A DNA stretch of 64,000 bases from Megascapheus bottae. Taxonomy: Eukaryota; Chordata; Mammalia; Rodentia; Geomyidae. The position numbers were made by a program, and so were the translations under genes. This document shows positions 58,546 to 64,000 of this stretch, piece after piece (position 1 is the stretch's first letter; each line of letters starts with the position of its first letter). The stretch is from positions 45,527,763 through 45,591,762 of the forward strand of contig JANJXV010000016.1 of assembly GCA_024803745.1 (NCBI GenBank), written 5' to 3'. The notes below the pieces were generated by a model. That model was given only the letters and a program-made list of their open reading frames with translations. It was not told the origin of the DNA and did not search any database.

Positions 58546-60270
58546 GGAGTGCTCAGTGCTTTCATACTAACCGTTTTATTTGTCTTAGGTTAGCCTTCCC
58601 TAAAATTATTGGTTTCTTTTTTTTACATTTTTGGTGTACATGATCAAAATGGCTCTCCAGTAATGTGTATTAATTAATGATAGGATTTTCTTCAAGTACT
58701 GTGCATGTTCCATTTTGTGGCTTCTATAATCGACATGAAGCATAAACCATCCTCATCTCTACTTCATAGAGGAGGAAACTGAGACATACACATTGAGTCA
58801 GTAGCCAGGGGCTGTAGGAGCAGGACTGACTCAGAGTCCACGTGCTCACCCATTTAAACTGCAGTCCCGTCTGGAAAGACCAGTGTTTGGTACCTAAACA
58901 AGTAAGCGAGAGCATCAATAAAGATGAGCCACTGAGAAGAGCAGCTTTATGTGTTGCTTGAAGTTCATGGTAGAGAAGTTGCTTCCATAAATAACGTATT
59001 TGAGTCTCAATATGGGATTTCTCCCCTTAGAGCTAAAGTCAGCCATACTCAGGAGCCAACAGGTTGGGCTTATTTTTCTTAAATTACTTTATTTATGGTT
59101 TTGATATTTATTTTGTTGTGTTTTCTTTTATTGGTCTGCAGTCCACTGGAGACGAGTCACCTGTGTGCAGACTCCATGTGTATCTTCAGCAAACACCTCC
59201 AACAGGACACAGAGCACAAATACTACTTAACTTTGAACAACCACACTGATAATTATTTCATATCAACAGCCTGACCTCCAGCAAATCTGGCTGAGGAATA
59301 AACCACTTATCTCTTATATCAAGAGATTAACATTAAATTTCTTTTAATTCCTGAAGTAAAATGAACCACATACATATAATTATATTAAATTTTATAGCCA
59401 AAGTCCAAACAAACACCCACCACTAGTCAAACTTAGGAAATAGGGAACTAGGGGACCCTGCTTAAGCTATGTCAGTTTAACACACTAAGTTTTTTTCTGC
59501 CTTTTAAAAATGATTGCTTTTAATAAACAGTAGCGTGAGTACGCCATACATTTCTAGGCAGTAGAGACTTGAACCCAGAGCTGCTCCCTGATAAATGCTT
59601 CCATAGAGCATTGTATACAGTTCCAACGCAGCCCCTTGCTAGCCTTCTCGGGACCACAGCAAGGTTGTTTAGGACATGTCTAAACATCCCCGCTGGCCTC
59701 CAGGCCAGACTCAGCCTGACACTGCCCCTGTATGTGTGTCTTGGGTCCTGTTGAGGTGCCTTCCAGAACAGCCATCATGAGGCCCTCTCCCCAGGGGCAT
59801 GCTGGGAGCAAAGGCAGAGCCCTGGGGTTGGTCTTGACCATACTCAACCCAGGCCTGCACAGGAGCTCAAGGAAAGCCCCCTGTCTCGGGTCTCTTCCCA
59901 GTGTGTGGCTGCCTGAGTTAGAGGCTACGCTGCTGCTGAGCACAGAGGGGACAAAGTCAACTCACAGTTCTGGTAGCCTCTCCCCTAGCCTGTCCTAACC
60001 CACTGCTGTAGGGCCTCCTCTGGTACAAATCACCTGACAGTGCTGTAGCACTGAAAGCTCATCCATGACCCATCTCCTTGGATTGAAGTCCCCTTAGCCA
60101 CACTGTAACCAGGAGCCTACTTCTATGAACCTAGGTTCACTTGGGGAAGCAACACTTAGTGCCTGTGAAGCCATTCTCTCTGTGTGTGATCTACATACAT
60201 GACAGCTTTTCCCAGAAGGAGACTCAGGTTTTACTGCAACCAGCATAACTCCTTATGGAGTAGCTGTTAC

Positions 60271-60336
60271 CGCGGGGCGGGGCAGGGCGGGGCGGGGCGG
60301 GGCGGGGCAGGGCAGGGCGGGGCGGGCGGAGCCAAT
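60271..60336 (+). promoter_or_regulatory. GGGGC/GC-box repeat plus CCAAT box
   Basis: About ten GGGGC/GGCAG pentamers (60272-60329), each pair making a GGGCGG Sp1-type GC box, followed at once by 'gccaatcg' (CCAAT 60332-60336) and 'ttgcatattcc'. It resembles a TATA-less promoter arrangement and has many G-runs able to form G-quadruplexes. Function is inferred. Confidence 0.4.
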
Positions 60337-60581
60337 CGAAGACACTTGCATATTCCCTCGCTCCTCCTCAGTCACTAACAAGCCAAGGAACATGCTGCCA
60401 TGGCTTGTGAGTCAGCAGACCCTAGCAGAACAGGGCATTCCTGGGCAGCACCTGCAAGTCCAGGCTTAGCTCAAGTGGCCCGTAAGACCAGTCAGGCCAG
60501 GTCCTGGGGTCAGGCCTGAGGCTCTTGAGAAGGGTCCCGTTCCTTGGGCTCTGCTGAGGAGAGCGTTCTGTTTGTTCCTAG

Positions 60582-60639
60582 GGAAGATCCCTGTCCTTCA
60601 AGACCTTCCTCATCTGGGTTCTGATCAGCATCTACCAAG
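60582..60639 (+). CDS. ATP9B: ATP9B exon w16: TM7 start
   Basis: 58 nt, phase 0 to 1; acceptor 'ttctgtttgttcctag', donor CAAG|GTGAGG. It encodes GRSLSFKTFLIWVLISIYQ, ending on the first base of Gly. A GGGGC-repeat/CCAAT block lies about 250 bp upstream (60271-60336). Confidence 0.95.
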
Positions 60640-61289
60640 GTGAGGAGGCCTGGCGTCACTGAACCAGTGGGTGCCCGGCTTGGGTTTGGTTTGCATAGGG
60701 TGTGTGTTCGGAGTTTTGGTTGGATGGTTGTTTGTTTGTTTGTTTGTTTTGTATTAGCAGTAGTACTTGCACCTCCAGCTTAAAATTTCATCCACAGTTA
60801 AGTATTGCCTTTTTTTTCATCTTATGAATCGACACTCTCACAGTGTGCATTGGTATATGTTTTCATGCATACCTGTTAGCTAACAAGTGGCCCATTTTTA
60901 ATTAAATGTTAATCCAGAAAACTGACATAAGCATTTTTTACTTTGTGTCCCTGCACAGTGGTTTTCTGTCATAGAAAGATGGCAGCAAGGAAGTCTAAAT
61001 TGCAAAAGTAGAAGCATTACCACTCTGCTGGAGTTCTAGAAAGAAAGAGACGGTTGCAGACACAGTCAGGGCACAGATGGCGGGGATTCCAGGGAGCACC
61101 TCCTCTTTGGTGACCCCAGTCCAAGTGGCTCCATGGCTTTTCCTGCAGGTGTTGACACGTCGGGGAGCCTCTGCGGGGCACCTCTCATTGTATTCCACAT
61201 CCATGTCCGTCCACAGGAGTGTGGGTGCCTGGCTCGTCTTGGGTGTTAGGAATGGCCTCCTCATTTCCATGCTCCCTGTCGCCTTCCAG

Positions 61290-61493
61290 GTGGCATTCTC
61301 ATGTGCGGGGCACTGGTGCTCTTCGAGTCCGAGTTTGTCCACGTGGTAGCCATCTCCTTCACGGCACTGATCCTCACGGAGCTGCTCATGGTGGCGCTGA
61401 CCGTCAGGACCTGGCACTGGCTGATGGTGGGGGCGGAGTTCCTCAGCCTGGGCTGCTACGTGGCCTCGCTTGCTTTTCTGAATGAGTATTTTG
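61290..61493 (+). CDS. ATP9B: ATP9B exon w17: TM7 end, TM8 and TM9
   Basis: 204 nt, starts with two bases completing Gly and ends on the first base of a codon (TTTG|GTAAGT); acceptor 'tgtcgccttccag'. It encodes [11 protein letters not shown] (end of TM7), [17 protein letters not shown] and [12 protein letters not shown] (TM8), then [20 protein letters not shown] and AFLNEYF (TM9). Cys in GILMCGA and Gly in LMVGAEF differ from the Tyr and Val I recall in human. The downstream partner in ATP9 proteins is the DVAF(I/F)...FLWKVS terminal exon, which I could not find before 64000. Confidence 0.95.
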
Positions 61494-61556
61494 GTAAGTG
61501 GCTTCCAGCGTTTGGGGGCCCTTATCTGACATTGGTTAGATAAAACCTGGTTTGAA

Positions 61557-61801
61557 GCTGGGTGCGGTAGCTCACGCTTGTAATCCCAGCTGTTCAGGAG
61601 GCTGAGATCTGAGGATCACGGTTCCAATCCAGCCCGGCACTAAAAACCAAGAGACTTTTTTATCTCCAATTAATCACTAGAAAACAGAAAGTAGAGCTGT
61701 GACTCAAGGGGTAGGGCGGTAGCCTTAAGCTGAAGAACTCAGGGACAGCTCCCAGGCCTACAGTTCAAGCCTCATGACTGATGAAAAAAAAAAAAAAAAA
61801 A
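61557..61801 (+). mobile_element. B1-Geo SINE, probably young
   Basis: 'gctgggtgcggtagctcacg' to 'caagcctcatgactgatg' with about 18-nt A tail; flanking 'acctggtttgaa' / 'acctgtttgaa' is a likely target-site duplication. Confidence 0.9.
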
Positions 61802-63592
61802 CCTGTTTGAAATCCCAGAATAGATTAGAATCCATAGTATCCATAGTATAAAGTTTCGTAACAGAAAAGCTTATTTTTGTGAAAGATAAAATCCTTGCTG
61901 TGACTTGCAGAATTAAGACCTCTACCATCTTGCCTTTATAAAGATGTTAAAGTTAAATTTGTTTCCAAGAATGTTTCCCACACCAGCTGTGCTGTTTGCT
62001 TTTTCACCCTGGAAGCAGATAAGTGCTTTCAGGCAGGCCCTCTTGGAGTGGCAGCCTAGACGCAGAAAGCCACCTGTGCTCTGCTTCCTCCCCTTGGCTG
62101 TCTGTATACACACACAGTGGCTTCCACAGCCTGACCAAGCACCCCTTAGTGAGAGCAACACTATGGGGCCTGCACTGTGCCTGACCAGCTCTGCCCACTA
62201 GGACACCAGCTTGGACTTGAGCTGCATTCTGGCCTCTCTGAACCCAGTTCCTAGAAAGAGAACCATGTGAGAGGTGCCAGGTGGCACCTTGAAAAGTGGC
62301 TGTTGTCACCGTCACCCCCGTTAGCACTGTTGCGTGCAGTGGAGAGAGAACAAGTCAGAGAAGTCCCTACGGCATGCAGCCTGTGTCACTGCGTCCCAGC
62401 AGAGGCCAGAGCTCCCCTCAGTGGCCCAACGAGTCTGCATATCCACACTGCCTCTCCACCTCGGGCAGAATGAATGGATACAGTCCACCTTGTCTCTGCC
62501 TGCATGCCTCTTGTCTCCTCCACTCCCAGGACTTCCCTCAGCACGCCTCTCCCTCCCCCGCTCATCTGCTCAGGCCAGAGGTTCAGAATGACAAAGCCAT
62601 GTCAAAGCCCTTTAGTTAGAGGACCCCAAGTCATCCCCAAGTTGGTTAATGTGCCTCCTCACAGTACGGTTGATAGGGCTTTTACATCTATACATAGAGA
62701 AGAAGAGAAAAGACGCTCCCATGTGAGTCATTTTGCATCTGGCCTCCTGGTTCCTGGAGTGTGGCCAAGCCATCTCCTGGCAGAAGAACAAAGGAGGCAC
62801 AACGCTGCCTGCATCCATGGTGCATATTGGCATGTGGCCCCGTAGCAGACTGACCTAAGATATATCTGTTCAGATTTTCACTCGTGCTCTCCCTCCACCG
62901 AGACCGTTGTCTTGCGTGTGTAGCGAGGCACATCCTCCTGCACTGGGAATGGTGGTGCTGCAGGGAGGTAGCATGCCTGCTGCGATTCTGGCACCACACA
63001 GTGCTCCAGCCCTGGCGGGCCTGCGTGTGGTGCACATGAAGGGAGGAAACGTAAGAAGTCTGTTACGTGTTAAAGGAGACCCTCACACACACCTGCTGAT
63101 CGCAGGTAAGAAAAAGCTGCTTTCAAACTGGAATAGCACAGTTCTTTTCCAATATGATCACGACTAGACACAGAAATGTTGATGTACTTTTATAGCATGT
63201 CATTTTAATAGCATGTTTCTTTCCTTCATGTGATGGTATCACGAAGCAAAATGCTAAAATGGAAAAACGAAACTGGCATCACCTGTGGCACTGCAGATAC
63301 ACTATTGCCTCTGAAATGTACAAGGCCTCATATACGTGGGGCCTCATGTGGCTGGAGCCTTGTAGACCAGCCAGCCTGCCCTCAGCTGCTCCATGTGGTC
63401 TGGGTGTTGGCTTCTAAGTCAGAGTAAAGTAACTGCACTTCATTAAGTTTCAGAAGATTACATGGTGGTGGACAGGAGTGAAAGCCACACTTCTCACACT
63501 GACTCCTTTTCATTAAGGGGTAGCTGACCACTTGAAATGTCCCGAGGTCTCCCTACCCTTCATTTCCTCGTTCCTGTTTTCTCTTGGAACAG

Positions 63593-63625
63593 GTACAGGC
63601 ACAGTATCTTTTGATGCTTTCTTAA
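63593..63625 (+). CDS. ATP9B: ATP9B alternative 33-nt microexon
   Basis: Acceptor 'tctcttggaacag', donor A|GTAGGT. It enters in phase 1 and exits in phase 1, so it can be skipped or included without frame change. It reads (G)TGTVSFDAFL. Known ATP9B carries G-I-G-R-V-S-F-G-A-F-L at exactly this place, and a shorter ATP9B isoform (like ATP9A) lacks these 11 residues. Three substitutions (I to T, R to T, G to D) suggest relaxed constraint or adaptation. A second possible donor (AG|GTGAAG) four bases downstream would shift the frame. Confidence 0.65.
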   Translation, partial: VQAQYLLMLS

Positions 63626-63723
63626 GTAGGTGAAGTTACTATTTTTTAAAAGTCTAGAAATTCAGCAAATAGTGTTGACAAATGTTTAACTGATTTTTTT
63701 TTTAATCTTCCAACCGCTTCCAG

Positions 63724-63957
63724 CTGATGGCCACGAGCTCCCAGCTCTGCCAGCAGCCGAGTGAGTGGGTTTGGTCCAGGCGCTCTCTCCCTGAAGCACC
63801 TGTGCTGTTGGGAGCACCTGGCAAGCACAGGTGTGGCCTGTGACCTGTCCTTTACAAGGCCTGACCCCCAGTGCGGACAGCACTTATTTCCCCTGCGTCC
63901 TTTGTTTCCAGAGAAGTCTGTAACTGCTAGTAAACAATCTGCAATATCCAGAATAAA
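63724..63957 (+). other. Candidate alternative terminal exon with poly(A) signal
   Basis: A long T-rich tract and 'aaccgcttccag' form a strong acceptor. Read in the phase left by exon w17 (or by the microexon), the sequence gives ADGHELPALPAAE and then TGA at 63762-63764. An AATAAA is at 63952-63957, followed by T/G-rich 'gtattagtgttgggtttt'. Alternatively, CGA|GTGAGT at 63760 is a strong donor, giving a 37-nt frame-shifting cassette. Either form would remove the last membrane segment. No transcript evidence is available here. Confidence 0.3.
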
Positions 63958-64000
63958 CTGTATTAGTGTTGGGTTTTACACAGGCCTCTTCTCAAGAGGC

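Larger units (their letters stand above)
54726..60581 (+). other. ATP9B intron w15-w16
   Basis: 5.9 kb with one sense B1-Geo plus (GGAA)n, two degenerate minisatellites (56383 and 58068) and a GGGGC repeat with CCAAT box near the 3' end. The stretches 56640-58060 and 58560-60260 show nothing I recognise. Confidence 0.8.
61494..64000 (+). other. ATP9B intron after w17 (partial)
   Basis: Contains a sense B1-Geo SINE (61557-61801), GC-rich sequence without recognised genes (61810-63590), the 33-nt microexon and the possible alternative terminal exon. The constitutive last exon (DVAF...FLWKVS type) was searched for by eye and not found. Confidence 0.75.

Noticed and set aside
60995..61417. 140-codon antisense ORF
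   Set aside because: It mirrors coding exon w17 on the opposite strand; a shadow of real coding sequence.
61810..63590. ATP9B terminal exon (DVAF...FLWKVS)
   Set aside because: Searched by eye on the + strand to 64000; no matching coding sequence, so it is placed beyond the window.
1..64000. CRISPR arrays, operons, insertion sequences, phage genes
   Set aside because: The sequence is vertebrate nuclear DNA; repeats are SINE, LINE and simple repeats, and genes are spliced.
1..64000. Retroviral LTRs or proviral genes
   Set aside because: I saw no LTR pair, primer-binding site or gag/pol-like reading frames.

Overview
This is mammalian genomic DNA: one large intron-rich gene, no operons, and dense SINEs. 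All recognisable coding sequence lies on the + strand and belongs to ATP9B, a class 2 P4-type ATPase (putative phospholipid flippase) of the trans-Golgi network. Seventeen coding exons between 8044 and 61493 join in perfect phase (2,167 nt, about 722 residues) and match ATP9B better than the paralogue ATP9A, for example in the exon at 28779 and in the microexon at 63593. The window is internal to the gene: exons for the cytosolic N-terminus, TM1-2 and the actuator domain lie upstream, and the terminal exon(s) with the last membrane segment lie beyond 64000.

Organism: a rodent, very probably of Geomyoidea (kangaroo rats, pocket mice, pocket gophers). The commonest repeat is a dimeric SINE whose left half resembles an ID/tRNA-Ala element and whose right half carries a 'gtggctcaagtggtagag...gagttcaagccccagg' core. 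I recognise this as IDL-Geo, reported as restricted to that superfamily. A second common SINE joins a B1/Alu-like left half to the same right half.

Layout: 1-8043 intron with no recognised exon. 8044-8204 TM3/TM4. 15678-15820 and 25618-25730 phosphorylation domain, with the DKTGT motif split by the intron. 28779-41681 nucleotide-binding domain. 43321-50573 remainder of the P domain (TGDK and GDGGND motifs). 51433-61493 membrane segments TM5 to TM9. 61494-64000 intron sequence holding an alternative 33-nt microexon. Introns contain IDL-Geo and B1-Geo SINEs (several with target-site duplications), two antisense L1 ORF2 fragments, microsatellites and three degenerate minisatellites.

The most interesting signals are possible unannotated splice products of this gene. 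(1) A 69-nt, phase-compatible, stop-free cassette exon candidate at 21886-21954 would insert 23 mostly acidic residues into the catalytic DKTGT motif. (2) The 33-nt microexon at 63593-63625 is diverged. (3) A possible alternative terminal exon at 63724 has a stop codon and a downstream AATAAA. (4) A possible poison exon lies at 4801-4897. A GGGGC-repeat/CCAAT block at 60271-60336 looks like a GC-box promoter or G-quadruplex element inside the gene.
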